Origin: Hyphomonadaceae bacterium BL14
Lineage (GTDB): Bacteria > Pseudomonadota > Alphaproteobacteria > Caulobacterales > Maricaulaceae
Length of the DNA: 64,000 nt
NCBI GenBank assembly: GCA_027627705.1
Contig: CP091242.1
Coordinates: forward strand, 2,500,289 to 2,564,288
Direction of reading: 5' to 3'
Of the stretch, positions 7,894 to 16,545 are shown one piece after another. The notes beneath the pieces were generated by a model. It worked only from the letters and a program-made list of their open reading frames with translations. It was not told the origin of the DNA and made no database searches. How positions within the stretch are numbered: position 1 is the first letter of the stretch; each line of letters begins with the position of its first letter. Position numbers and translations under genes: made by a program.

Positions 7894-9075
7894 TCACTGC
7901 GCTCCCTGGTCTTTGCCGCCGCCGCCGTTTCCACCGTTCCCCAGCGCATCGAGAACCTCGCGCGTATGCTCCCCTAGCTTCGGCGCCCTCGCCTGCGAAG
8001 GCCGTTCGCCATTGATGCGGAAGGGTTCGCGCAGCAGCTTCAGGCCGTCCGGGCGATCAGGATGGTCCACGGTTTCGATGAGCCCAGCGGCGTCCGGCGC
8101 GTCGAGAGCCTCAGACAGGGAATAGACCGGCGCGACCGGGACCTTGCCCCCCAGCAGCGCCACCCAGTGGGTAGTGGGCCGGGTGCGGAACAGGGCGTCC
8201 AGCTCATCCTGCAGGGCGGCGCGGTTGTCGCCGCGCGAATTCGTGTCAGCGAAACGCGGATCGGCGGCCAGATCGGCGCGCCCCGCCGCCTCGCAGAACA
8301 CGCTCCAGAATTTGGGCAGCTGGCACATCAGGAAGATCCAGCCATCTTCGGTGGGAAACAGCTGGCTGGGCATCACCGACGGATGGGCCGACCGCGCCAG
8401 CCGCGTCGTCTCCGCGCCCTCATTGAGATACCATGTGGCCGGATAGGACAGCTGGTGCAGGGCCGTATCGAGCAGCGACACGTCCACATCGCAGCCTTCG
8501 CCCGTGCGCCGCGCGCCCAGCACCGCCGAGACCAGGCCCAGCGCCATCATCGTACCGGTCATGAAATCGACCATGGACAAGCCAAAGCGCGCCGGCGGGC
8601 CATCGGGCTCGCCGGTGAGCGACAGAAAGCCGGCCTCTGACTGCATGAGATAATCATAGCCTGGCCAGGTTTCGCGCGCGCCGCCGCGGCCATAGGCTGA
8701 CAGGTGCGCGCACACAATGTCCGGCTTGATGGATTTCAGCGCGGCGTAATCGACTTTCAGCCGGGCGGGCAGATCGCCGCGCAGATTATTGGCGACCGCG
8801 TCGGCGCCCTTCACCAGCGTCTCGAACAGGGCGCGGTCATCAGCATGCTTGAGATCAAGACAGACGGACTTCTTGCCCCGGTTGAAGGTCTGGAAGAACT
8901 GACTGTCATCCTCGCCGAGAAAGTAGGGGCCGGCTGCACGCGATGAGTCGCCGCCCTCAGCCGTTTCGATCTTGATCACCTCCGCGCCCAGGCCGGCCAG
9001 CAACTGCGTGCCATAGGGCCCGGCGCCATATTGCTCGATGGTCAGGATGCGCAGGCCGTCGAGGGGTTTGTACAT
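7894..9075 (-). CDS. Family III (CaiB/BaiF) CoA-transferase, copy 2
   Basis: A 393-residue family III CoA-transferase, divergent from copy 1. It has MYKPLDGLRILTIEQYGAGP at the start, AEVIKIETAEGGD, NRGKKSVCLDLKH, and GLSMVDFMTGTMMALG with the probable catalytic Asp170. The reading frame stays open upstream to 9246, but that extension would run over the end of the acyl-CoA dehydrogenase gene and a palindromic repeat and has no family similarity, so I chose the ATG at 9075. Two different CoA-transferases in one operon suggest either two substrates or activation and recycling of one acid. Confidence 0.88.
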   Translation of the reverse strand: MYKPLDGLRILTIEQYGAGPYGTQLLAGLGAEVIKIETAEGGDSSRAAGPYFLGEDDSQFFQTFNRGKKSVCLDLKHADDRALFETLVKGADAVANNLRGDLPARLKVDYAALKSIKPDIVCAHLSAYGRGGARETWPGYDYLMQSEAGFLSLTGEPDGPPARFGLSMVDFMTGTMMALGLVSAVLGARRTGEGCDVDVSLLDTALHQLSYPATWYLNEGAETTRLARSAHPSVMPSQLFPTEDGWIFLMCQLPKFWSVFCEAAGRADLAADPRFADTNSRGDNRAALQDELDALFRTRPTTHWVALLGGKVPVAPVYSLSEALDAPDAAGLIETVDHPDRPDGLKLLREPFRINGERPSQARAPKLGEHTREVLDALGNGGNGGGGKDQGAQ

Positions 9076-9115
9076 CCTGGGTCTCCTGTCGGTGCCCGCG
9101 CGGATACTCACGCCT

Positions 9116-9170
9116 TTCCTCCCCGCTTGCGGGGCGGTGTCAGCGAGGCTGACAGAGGGGGGATGGCACC
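9116..9170. repeat. Palindromic intergenic repeat, copy A
   Basis: A 55-bp element directly after the acyl-CoA dehydrogenase stop codon (on the reverse strand). It contains the mini-hairpin CCCCGCTTGCGGGG (9121-9134), the inverted repeat TGTCAGC/GCTGACA with a GAG spacer (9138-9154), and GAGGGGGGATGGCACCC. The same building blocks recur in copy B at 29371-29513. Such dispersed GC-rich palindromic elements are common between genes in this group of Alphaproteobacteria. Confidence 0.75.
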
Positions 9171-10367
9171 CTAAACCGGGTTCCGCTTGATCAGCTGTTT
9201 GGCGATGATGATGCGTTGCAGCTCGTTTGTGCCTTCCCCGATGCACATCAGCGGCGCGTCGCGGTAGAGGCGCTCGATCACGTATTCCTTGGAATAGCCG
9301 TAGCCGCCATGGATGCGCATGGCCTCGGTGGCGACCTCGACGGCGGTCTCGCTGGCGAAATACTTGGCCATGCCCGCTTCCATGTCGATCCGGGCGCCGG
9401 TGTCATAGGCACGCGCCGCGTCTTCCACCAGCAGTTCGGCGGCGCGGGTGCGCGCGGCCATGTCGCCCAGCTTCAGCTGGATTGCCTGATGCTCGCAGAT
9501 CGGCTTGCCCATGGTCTTGCGGGTCTGGGAATAGGCGACGCTTTCGCGCAAGGCCCGCTTGGCGATGCCCACCGAGCGCGCGGCGATATTGATGCGCCCG
9601 ATCTCGAGACCGCCCGTGGCCATGAAGAAGCCCTGTCCCTCCTCGCCGCCGACCAGGGACAGCTCGGCGTCGCAGGTATAGTCCTCAAAGATGAATTCGC
9701 CTGAATCGATGCCCTTATAGCCGAGCTTCTCCAGCTTCTGGCCGTTGCGGATGCCGGGCAGGGCCGCGCCGGTTTCGGGGTCGATCTTGGAGACGATCAG
9801 CATGCTCATGCCCTTGTAACGGGGCTCGGCACCGGTGTCGGTCTTTACCAGAAGCGCGCAGGCATGGCCTTTGATGGCGTTGGAGATCCAGGTCTTGGCG
9901 CCGTTGACGATGTATTGGCCGCCCTCAAGGCGGGCCGTGGTGCGGATCGCCTGCAGATCGGTGCCCGCATCCGGCTCGGTCAGGCCCAGCCCGCCGCGCA
10001 GCTCGCCGGTGGCGAATTTGGGCAGCCAGTATTCTTTCTGTTTGTCCGTGCCGAAGCGCTGGACGATCTGGGCCATCATCAGGTGGGAGTTGAAGATGCC
10101 GGTCAGGCTCATCCACTCCTCGGCGATCATCATGACGATTTTCGAATAGGTCGCCGCAGACAGGCCCAGCCCGCCATACTCAGGATCGATGAGCGCGCCG
10201 AACAGGCCCAGCTCCTTCATGTCCTCCACCAGGGCGGCGGGCCATTCGTCGGCATGCTCCAGGTCCATCGCCACAGGCGCGACCTTTTTCTCGATCCATT
10301 TCGCGATCGCGCCGAGCATCTGGCGCTCGTCGGCCTCGGTCATCTGATAGGTTTCGGCAGCCGCCAT
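9171..10367 (-). CDS. Acyl-CoA dehydrogenase
   Basis: A 398-residue FAD-dependent acyl-CoA dehydrogenase. Conserved blocks are DPEYGGLGLSAATYSKIV, GGLGLTEPDAGTDLQAIRTTA (FAD/substrate), KTWISNA, and the C-terminal CIGEGTNELQRIIIAKQLI with the catalytic Glu at about 378. The frame opens at 10394, but the ATG at 10367 is preceded by a strong GAGGAG ribosome binding site lying just after the MaoC stop, so 10367 is preferred. In order it follows CitE and MaoC, the same three-gene order as the mycobacterial citE-maoC-fadE19 locus (known from memory). Substrates such as isovaleryl-, methylsuccinyl- or glutaryl-type CoA esters are possible. Confidence 0.9.
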   Translation of the reverse strand: MAAAETYQMTEADERQMLGAIAKWIEKKVAPVAMDLEHADEWPAALVEDMKELGLFGALIDPEYGGLGLSAATYSKIVMMIAEEWMSLTGIFNSHLMMAQIVQRFGTDKQKEYWLPKFATGELRGGLGLTEPDAGTDLQAIRTTARLEGGQYIVNGAKTWISNAIKGHACALLVKTDTGAEPRYKGMSMLIVSKIDPETGAALPGIRNGQKLEKLGYKGIDSGEFIFEDYTCDAELSLVGGEEGQGFFMATGGLEIGRINIAARSVGIAKRALRESVAYSQTRKTMGKPICEHQAIQLKLGDMAARTRAAELLVEDAARAYDTGARIDMEAGMAKYFASETAVEVATEAMRIHGGYGYSKEYVIERLYRDAPLMCIGEGTNELQRIIIAKQLIKRNPV

Positions 10368-10400
10368 GTGAGGCTCCTCAGGTTTGGCGCACACTGCGCC

Positions 10401-10922
10401 CTAGTAATTGCCCACCTTGTCCTCGACCGCATTGCCGCGGCCGGGGATGAGCATGTTGCGCTTGAAGGTGCAGACCATCTCGCCGCGCTGGTTGAAGCCG
10501 CGCGTCAGCACCGTGACAATGCCCTGGCCGGGGCGCGACTGGCTCTCGCGCTTGGCCAGCACTTCGCTCTCTCCATAGATCGTGTCGCCGGCGAAGACGG
10601 GCGCGGTGAATTTCACCTCGTCCATGCCCAGATTGGCGATGGCCTTCTGGGACACATCGGTCACGCTCATCCCGATCAGGATCGCCAGCGTATAGGGGCT
10701 CACCACCAGATTCTGCTTGAACTCCGAACCCTTGGCGAACTCCGCGTCGAAATGCATCGGGTGCGTGTTCATTGTCATCAGCGTGAACAGATGATTGTCG
10801 TATTCTGTCACCGTCTTGGCCGGGCGGTGCTCATAGATGTCGCCGACGATGAAATCCTCAAAATAGCGCCCGAAGGTCTCGCGATAGCGCTGCGGACCGA
10901 TTTCCTTCACGTTCTGAACCAC
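10401..10922 (-). CDS. MaoC-family (hot-dog) enoyl-CoA hydratase
   Basis: A 173-residue single hot-dog hydratase. The catalytic loop TEYDNHLFTLMTMNTHPMHF places Asp42 and His57 where MaoC/R-specific hydratases keep their Asp/His pair, followed by the FAKGSEFKQNLVVSPYTLAI helix and a GDTIYGESEV strand. The start is GTG at 10922, with an AAGGGGA ribosome binding site that overlaps the end of the upstream CitE-like gene's stop region (10-bp gap). Between a lyase and a dehydrogenase it should hydrate an unsaturated CoA ester (itaconyl-, mesaconyl- or methylglutaconyl-type) to the hydroxyacyl-CoA that the lyase cleaves. The pathway role is inference. Confidence 0.88.
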   Translation of the reverse strand: MVQNVKEIGPQRYRETFGRYFEDFIVGDIYEHRPAKTVTEYDNHLFTLMTMNTHPMHFDAEFAKGSEFKQNLVVSPYTLAILIGMSVTDVSQKAIANLGMDEVKFTAPVFAGDTIYGESEVLAKRESQSRPGQGIVTVLTRGFNQRGEMVCTFKRNMLIPGRGNAVEDKVGNY

Positions 10923-10932
10923 GAATGTCCCC

Positions 10933-11754
10933 TTATCCTTGCCGCGCGCCGGCGAGCGTGCGGCGCGCCGCCCGGATCACCGGCAGTTCGATCAGCTTGC
11001 CATTGAACAGCGCGGCTCCGCCTTCCGCCTTGTCGAACGCCTCCAGGATGGCGCGCGCGCGGGCGAGTTCGTCCTCGCCCGGCGTGAAGGCGGCGGCGAC
11101 GCCGCTCACCTGTTTTGGATGGATGCAGGCGCGCCCGCTAAAGCCCAGCGCCTTGGCGCGCGCCGTGGTGTCGATGAGGCCCGCCTCATCCTCCACGTCC
11201 AGCCAGGGCACATCCATCAGCTCCACGCCGGCTGCAGCAGCGGCGGCCGCCAGCACGCCGCGCGCATGCAGCAGCGGCTCCCAATCGAGGGTGACGCCCA
11301 GATCGGCCGCAAAGTCCGCGCCGCCGAACAGGATACCCTCGACAGCGGGCGCTCCCGCGATCTCGTAGGCATGCCTCAGCCCCAGCGCACTCTCGACCAC
11401 CGGCCAGAGCGGCGGCGCGTCCGGCCCGCCCAAAGCCTCGGCGATGATCAACAGCTCCTCAGCGTGCGAGACTTTTGGGATCATCAGAAAATCGGTCCGG
11501 CCGCCCCCGTGCGCGTAGGCGGCAAGGTCTGCCAGGCCCGCCGGCGTGCGCGGGGAGTTGATCCGGAAGCCCAGCCGCGGCGCGGCTGCTGCCCGAGGCT
11601 GCGCCAGCGCCGCCATCACGGCATCGCGCGCCTCGGCCTTGCCGGCGGGAGGTACCGCGTCCTCCAGATCGATGCATACGCCGTCCGCCCCGGCGGCCAG
11701 CGCCTTGGCGATACGGTCAGGGCGCGATCCGGGGACAAAAAGCAGGCTGCGCAT
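10933..11754 (-). CDS. CitE/HpcH-family hydroxyacyl-CoA lyase (citramalyl-/malyl-CoA lyase-like)
   Basis: A 273-residue TIM-barrel lyase of the CitE/HpcH family. It shows RSLLFVPGSRPDRIAKAL, the Mg-binding acid cluster CIDLEDAVPP (Asp29, Glu31, Asp32), FRINSP, PKVSHAEE, PVVESALGL and FGGADFAADLG. Family members cleave CoA esters of malate, citramalate or 3-methylmalate to acetyl-CoA plus pyruvate or glyoxylate. Length and the absence of citD/citF partners argue against the citrate lyase beta subunit and for a stand-alone lyase. It is the first gene of the leftward operon, with a perfect palindrome 21 bp upstream of its ATG. Confidence 0.88.
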   Translation of the reverse strand: MRSLLFVPGSRPDRIAKALAAGADGVCIDLEDAVPPAGKAEARDAVMAALAQPRAAAAPRLGFRINSPRTPAGLADLAAYAHGGGRTDFLMIPKVSHAEELLIIAEALGGPDAPPLWPVVESALGLRHAYEIAGAPAVEGILFGGADFAADLGVTLDWEPLLHARGVLAAAAAAAGVELMDVPWLDVEDEAGLIDTTARAKALGFSGRACIHPKQVSGVAAAFTPGEDELARARAILEAFDKAEGGAALFNGKLIELPVIRAARRTLAGARQG

Positions 11755-11774
11755 CGAATTCCATTCCGCCAGGG

Positions 11775-11786
11775 TTGTCCGGACAA
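11775..11786. promoter_or_regulatory. Perfect 12-bp palindrome, candidate operator of the acyl-CoA operon
   Basis: TTGTCCGGACAA is perfectly self-complementary and lies 21-32 bp upstream of the citE-like start codon, in the 179-bp divergent gap facing the metalloprotease gene. The shape resembles short inverted operators of GntR/FadR- or TetR-type regulators. No regulator gene adjoins it in the window, so the binding protein is unknown. Confidence 0.45.
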
Positions 11787-11933
11787 ATTAGGGGCGCGCC
11801 CCGGGCCGGTCAAGCCGCGCACGGCATGAAGGCGCACGCTTACGTGACCGATAATTAAGCTGCTTCAGGCTTGGCCCCGGCCGCTCCATTGGCCTAGTTT
11901 ACAAGCCGACCATATTCCGGGGAGGGAAATTCC

Positions 11934-14534
11934 ATGTTGAATCAGGCAGGCCGCTGGGTCGCGGCGGCGCTTCTTGCGCTTTTCATGAGCGCAACCGCAT
12001 TCGCTGATACCAAGACCATCGAAGAATTTTTTGAAGACGAGACGATCGAGGAAATCGACGGCCTCTTCCCCCTCTACCGCAACACCGAAAACGGCGATCT
12101 CTTCATGGAGATCTCCGCTGACCAGCTTGGTGATGAGTTCATCTATTTCACCTACACCGAAAACGGTGCCCCGCGCGTCGGCCATTTCCGCGGCCAGTTC
12201 CGCGCCAACCGGGTCCTCACGTTCGAGCACCGCTTCGGCAAGATCGAGATCGAAGCGCTGAACACCAATTTCTCTACCGATCCGGACAATGCGCTGTCGC
12301 GCGCCGCCAACGCCAACATCACCCGCGCTCTCCTCGCGGTGGTCGACGTGGTCGCCATGACCCCGGGCGGCGAGACGGCTGACGGCGAAGCGGCCTCCGA
12401 GGAAGCCGAGGGCGAAGCTGCCGCCCCCGCCCGCTATCTGATCAATGCCGGCCGGCTCCTGCAGTCGGAAGACATGCATCAGATCAAGCCGACCCCGCCG
12501 ACGGGCCCGGCGGCGGCCAATATCTTCCAGCTCGGCCGCCTCGACAGCGGCCGCACACGCGTGCTGGACGCGCGCGGCTATCCGCTGAACCTGGATATCG
12601 TCGTGGAATACGTGTTCACCAATGACGCGCCGCGCGGCGCGTCGGGTCCGGAAATCACCGATTCGCGCACCATTGCGATCCAGCTCCAGCATTCGTTCAT
12701 CGCCATGCCCGAGGACGGCTTCACGCCGCGCGCCGATGATTTTCGCGTCGGCTATTTTGGCGAGCGCGTGACCAATCTCACCGACACGACGGTCACGCCG
12801 TTTGACGACGTCATCAATCGTTGGCGCCTGGTCAAGCAGGACCCGGATGCGGAACTGTCCGATCCGGTCCAGCCGATTGTCTGGTGGATCGAGAACACCA
12901 CCCCGCACGAGCTGCGCGACGCCATCCGCGATGCGGCATTGACCTGGAATATCGCGTTTGAAGCTGCCGGTTTCTCCAACGCCATCCAGGTGGAGGTGCA
13001 GCCCGACGACGCCGACTGGGATGCCGGCGATATCCGCTACAATGTCCTGCGCTGGACGTCTTCGCCCACGCCTCCGTTTGGCGGCTACGGGCCGAGCTTC
13101 ACCAATCCGCGCACTGGCGAAATCATCGGCGCGGATATCATGCTGGAATACGTCTTCCTGACGAACCGAATCCGCTTCTCCGAGCTGTTCAACGTGGCCG
13201 GCCTGACACAATGGCTGCCTGCCGACATGCTGGCGGAAATGACCGGCCAGCCCGAGCTCGCCCATGTGCACGACCATGCCCATGGCGAAATGTGCAATTT
13301 CGCCGAACACCTGCAGTTCGAAACCCAGGCGGCCCTGGCCGCTCTGCAGGCGCGCGGTGCTGCACAGATCGAACTGGATGAGCTGCAGCGCCAATCGCTG
13401 GCCTATCTGGTCATCCACGAGATCGGCCACACGCTCGGCCTGATGCACAACATGCGCGCCACCTCCGGCGTGCCGCTGGCGGACCTGCATGACGGACGCG
13501 CCGTGACCAACTCGATCATGGACTATCCCGCACTCAACCTCGCCCCGGCGGGCGTGGCGCAGGGTCAGTACTCGCTCGATGTGCCGGGCGCGTATGACAT
13601 CTGGGCGATCCAGTACGGCTACACGCCTGATGAAACCGCCCTGCCGGCGATCCTGGCCCGCTCCACCGAGACGGAACTGGCCTTCGGCAATGACGCCGAC
13701 GACATGCGCTCGCCGGGCCGCGGCATCGACCCGCGCGTGATGATCAATGACCTGTCAGATGATCCGGTGGGCTGGGCTGCCGAGCGCGTGGCGATGGTGA
13801 ATGAGACGCTGGCGACCCTGCCGGACGTGTTCGAGCGTGAGGGCGAGACCTATCAGGGTCTGCTGACCAGCTATCAGATCCTGTCGGGCCAGCGCTTCGG
13901 CGCTGCGAATGTGGCCACGCGCCACATTGCCGGGGTCTACAATAATCGCGCCGTGGTCGGGCAGCCTGGTGCCGGGCGGCCCTTCGTGCCGGTGCCGGAA
14001 GCCAAGCAGAAAGAAGCCCTGCGTGTGCTGGAGGCGGCCATGTTCGGTCCGGACGCCTTCATGATCGAAGAGGCCTATGCAGACCGTCTGCAGCGTCAGC
14101 GCCGCCTGTTTGACCATTTCGGCTCCAACGAGGACCCGTCCCTGCACAGCCGGGCGTTCGGACAGCAAATGGCGCTTCTGGCCCATCTGACCCATCCCAA
14201 CGTCCTTGATCGTCTGCAGGATTCCCGCCGCTATGGCGGGACCTACAGTGCAGCTGCATACATGCGTGACCTGACCCGGATCATGTATGCGGCCGATGTG
14301 GGCGGCGAGCCGAACACGTACCGGCAGAACCTTCAGGTCGCCTATCTGCAGCGCCTGATCGCGCTGACTGGCGATGCCAGCGTCTCGCCTACGGGCCGCT
14401 CGGCGGCTCTGGCGGCGATCAATGACGTCAAGGGCCGGGTTGGCCCGTCCTGGATACCGGATCTGTTCGGATCGGAGGAGGCGCGCGCCCATCGCGCCCA
14501 TCTGCGCCGCCTGATTGCGGCGTTCGAGGCCTGA
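11934..14534 (+). CDS. Secreted zinc metalloprotease (DUF5117/DUF4953 type)
   Basis: An 866-residue protein with an N-terminal signal peptide (hydrophobic VAAALLALFMSATAFA, cleavage after AFA near residue 24). It is probably periplasmic or secreted. The extended zinc motif HEIGHTLGLMH lies at about residues 495-505 (HExxHxxGxxH, His495/Glu496/His499/His505), with a following Met in SIMDY as the metzincin-type Met-turn. The long beta-rich N-terminal part (about 45-400) matches the DUF5117 layout, and the C-terminal helical part has family blocks such as NNRAVVGQPGAGRPFVPV. The start follows GGGGAGGG. The substrate is unknown. Confidence 0.85.
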   Translation: MLNQAGRWVAAALLALFMSATAFADTKTIEEFFEDETIEEIDGLFPLYRNTENGDLFMEISADQLGDEFIYFTYTENGAPRVGHFRGQFRANRVLTFEHRFGKIEIEALNTNFSTDPDNALSRAANANITRALLAVVDVVAMTPGGETADGEAASEEAEGEAAAPARYLINAGRLLQSEDMHQIKPTPPTGPAAANIFQLGRLDSGRTRVLDARGYPLNLDIVVEYVFTNDAPRGASGPEITDSRTIAIQLQHSFIAMPEDGFTPRADDFRVGYFGERVTNLTDTTVTPFDDVINRWRLVKQDPDAELSDPVQPIVWWIENTTPHELRDAIRDAALTWNIAFEAAGFSNAIQVEVQPDDADWDAGDIRYNVLRWTSSPTPPFGGYGPSFTNPRTGEIIGADIMLEYVFLTNRIRFSELFNVAGLTQWLPADMLAEMTGQPELAHVHDHAHGEMCNFAEHLQFETQAALAALQARGAAQIELDELQRQSLAYLVIHEIGHTLGLMHNMRATSGVPLADLHDGRAVTNSIMDYPALNLAPAGVAQGQYSLDVPGAYDIWAIQYGYTPDETALPAILARSTETELAFGNDADDMRSPGRGIDPRVMINDLSDDPVGWAAERVAMVNETLATLPDVFEREGETYQGLLTSYQILSGQRFGAANVATRHIAGVYNNRAVVGQPGAGRPFVPVPEAKQKEALRVLEAAMFGPDAFMIEEAYADRLQRQRRLFDHFGSNEDPSLHSRAFGQQMALLAHLTHPNVLDRLQDSRRYGGTYSAAAYMRDLTRIMYAADVGGEPNTYRQNLQVAYLQRLIALTGDASVSPTGRSAALAAINDVKGRVGPSWIPDLFGSEEARAHRAHLRRLIAAFEA

Positions 14535-14545
14535 CGCAAAACGGA

Positions 14546-14582
14546 TGAGGCGCAGGAAGCGGTTCGCCGCCCCTGCGCCTCA
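14546..14582. terminator. Bidirectional hairpin between convergent genes
   Basis: Perfect 11-bp inverted repeat TGAGGCGCAGG (14546-14556) / CCTGCGCCTCA (14572-14582), with a 15-nt loop that can itself pair (GCGG/CCGC). It lies 12 bp after the metalloprotease stop and between convergent genes. There is no U-tract, so it may act as an mRNA-stabilising or Rho-assisted end. Confidence 0.55.
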
Positions 14583-14637
14583 CAGCCGTTGCCGCCCTGC
14601 GCTCTGCCCACTTGCGGTGAGCCCGGCCTGAGGGGGC

Positions 14638-15162
14638 TCAATCGTCCTTGCCGCCCTTGATCACCTTGAAGACCGGACGCGCCGACGGGGCAGGGGCCTG
14701 GCCGGATCTGTCCGGTGCACCCGGTGGCGACAAGACCGGGGCAATGCGGGGCGGGTCCGCCGGCGGCGCATCGACATCCTCGTGAATGTCGCGGCTGCGC
14801 GGCTTTGCCGGCGGGGTCCTGGACCGGAAGCTGGCGCGCTTTGGCGCGAAACCGCCGCGTGGCTTGCCGCGGGCTTTGGCTTCGATCTCTTTGAGCTTCA
14901 CCAGTTGCAGGCGTGACAGCGCCTCGCCGGGCGCGCCTTTGGCCGGGTCGGCGAAGGCGGAGCCATACTCGTTCAGACGCGCCTCGACAGACGCCATGAA
15001 CTCGTCTTCCCAGTCGGTCAGTTCGGCGCGGGCGCTTTCAGCCGCATCGCGATCACCTGCCTCGGCGATGGCGCGGGTGACCGCGTCGCGGGCCCGGCGG
15101 ATCCGGGCGAGCGCCTTGCGCGTCGCCCGCTCTGCCTCCCTGTCATCGGTGTCTCGCGCCAT
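14638..15162 (-). CDS. Conserved hypothetical, charged helical protein next to gapR
   Basis: A 174-residue protein that I do not recognise. The N-terminal two thirds are strongly charged and helical (ARDTDDREAERATRKALAR, then TDWEDEFMASVEARLNEYGS); the C-terminal part is a proline/arginine-rich disordered tail ending FKVIKGGKDD. There is no signal peptide. The frame is open upstream to 15303, across the end of gapR, but the ATG at 15162 is the natural start. It lies 28 bp downstream of gapR on the same strand, so it is probably co-transcribed. A nucleic-acid-associated role would fit the composition but is only a guess. Confidence 0.6.
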   Translation of the reverse strand: MARDTDDREAERATRKALARIRRARDAVTRAIAEAGDRDAAESARAELTDWEDEFMASVEARLNEYGSAFADPAKGAPGEALSRLQLVKLKEIEAKARGKPRGGFAPKRASFRSRTPPAKPRSRDIHEDVDAPPADPPRIAPVLSPPGAPDRSGQAPAPSARPVFKVIKGGKDD

Positions 15163-15190
15163 GGCGCCTCCGCGCCGGGCGGGTGGCGAA

Positions 15191-15472
15191 TCAGAATTCG
15201 CCGACCGCGCCCAGATACAGCTCCAGAAGCGCTTCCTGCTCCTGGCGCTCATTGCGATCCTGCTTGCGGATAGAGATGACCTTGCGCAGCACCTTGGTGT
15301 CAAATCCGAAGCTCTTGGCTTCGGCGTAGACTTCCTTGATGTCGGCGGCGAGGCCGGCCTTTTCCTCTTCCAGACGCTCGATGCGCGCCACGAAGCTTTT
15401 CAGCTGGTCACGGGCGGCGGCACCGATGGCGTCGGATTCGTCTTTATCGGGGGTGGCGGCAAAGTCGGCCAT
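15191..15472 (-). CDS. gapR: GapR nucleoid-associated protein (DUF2312)
   Basis: A 93-residue DUF2312 protein. In Caulobacter, GapR binds overtwisted AT-rich DNA ahead of moving polymerases and is needed for normal replication and cell division (established for the family). The sequence has the diagnostic coiled-coil block [40 protein letters not shown], then [18 protein letters not shown]. It ends in a short acidic/hydrophobic tail. The family is nearly confined to Alphaproteobacteria and helps place the organism. Confidence 0.93.
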   Translation of the reverse strand: MADFAATPDKDESDAIGAAARDQLKSFVARIERLEEEKAGLAADIKEVYAEAKSFGFDTKVLRKVISIRKQDRNERQEQEALLELYLGAVGEF

Positions 15473-15564
15473 GGTCCATATCCTTGTCTCGGTCGAAGGG
15501 TGTGGCGATGGGGATAGGCACGCCGACCCGTCAGGGCAAGCGTGCGGTCAGCGCACAGTCATCT

Positions 15565-16545
15565 CTATGGCAGGCGCGCCCGCACATCGCCCAGCGCCTG
15601 CACCACGGCGGCGCGCCCGCGCGCGCTGTGATGAGGATTGTGTCCGGCACCCTCGATGAGGCGTAGCTCGCCGGCGGGCAGGGTTTCGGCCACCGGCCCG
15701 GCATGGCGGTGGGTGAACACCACTGTATCCTCGGGGCCGGCGACAAGGATCACCGGCTGAGTGATTTGATCATAGCGCCCTTCCTGGGCGGCCAGGTGCT
15801 CGTTCACGCGCGCCATGTCGTCGGCATTGGCGCGCCAGGGTCCCGGACGCAGGATCAGTGGGAGTTGGGTCCGCTCCACATAATTGTCCGGCATGGTCTC
15901 CGGCTCGAACGCGCTCTGCGCGCCGCCTGCAAGCTGGCCCGGCCCGGCAATGGGCACCACGGCATGGGTGATCAGCGGGCCGATCACCGGCCAGGTACTG
16001 GCGCGATTATACAGCGCCGCCTCGCCGACCCAGGCGCGCACGGCGGGCGCGATCAGCACCGCCCCGGCGGTGCGCTCCGGGTGATCCATCAGCAGGCGCA
16101 AGCTGATCGCTGCGCCCCAGGAATGGCCGATAACGCTTACCGCCGGCTGGTCCAGCGCTTCCAGAAAGGACGCGATCAGTGCGGCCTCGCGCTGCGGGCT
16201 CCAGGACCCGCCCGGACGCTCGCTCCAGCCCAGACCTGGACGATCCAGCCAGATCACGCGGTATCCGCCCAGCGCGCCTTCCAGCCCGGTCTTGATCTCA
16301 TGCAGATTGGCCGAGGCGCCATGCAGGGCCAGTACGGCCGGCGCATCGTCTGGCCCGGTGACGTGATAATGCAGACGTGTGCCGGCTACAGTAACGAATT
16401 GGCCGTCTGGCGGATATTGCTCGGCCAGCTCGCCGGTGCGCCCGGCCCCGGCGGCGCAGGCCCCGAGCACGGTCAGAGCCAGCAGCGCCAGGCCGGCGGC
16501 TATGATCATCACCGGCGCCGGCGGGCTCATGTCTGTCAGGTTCAC
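15565..16545 (-). CDS. Alpha/beta hydrolase with lipoprotein-type N-terminus
   Basis: A 326-residue alpha/beta hydrolase. The oxyanion block is LALHGASAN (about 72-80), the nucleophile elbow GHSWG has Ser142, and the probable acid and histidine lie in AGPEDTVVF and GAGHNPHHS. The N-terminus is hydrophobic (MIIAAGLALLALTVLGAC) and ends in a lipobox with Cys30, suggesting a lipoprotein in the cell envelope. The start is GTG at 16545, overlapping the stop of the upstream TPR gene (GTGA); an ATG at 16530 is an alternative. The substrate is unknown. Confidence 0.82.
   Translation of the reverse strand: MNLTDMSPPAPVMIIAAGLALLALTVLGACAAGAGRTGELAEQYPPDGQFVTVAGTRLHYHVTGPDDAPAVLALHGASANLHEIKTGLEGALGGYRVIWLDRPGLGWSERPGGSWSPQREAALIASFLEALDQPAVSVIGHSWGAAISLRLLMDHPERTAGAVLIAPAVRAWVGEAALYNRASTWPVIGPLITHAVVPIAGPGQLAGGAQSAFEPETMPDNYVERTQLPLILRPGPWRANADDMARVNEHLAAQEGRYDQITQPVILVAGPEDTVVFTHRHAGPVAETLPAGELRLIEGAGHNPHHSARGRAAVVQALGDVRARLP

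Noticed and set aside
9076..9246. N-terminal extension of CoA-transferase copy 2
   Set aside because: Would overlap the acyl-CoA dehydrogenase 3' end and the palindromic repeat; the extra 57 residues lack family similarity. The start was set at 9075.
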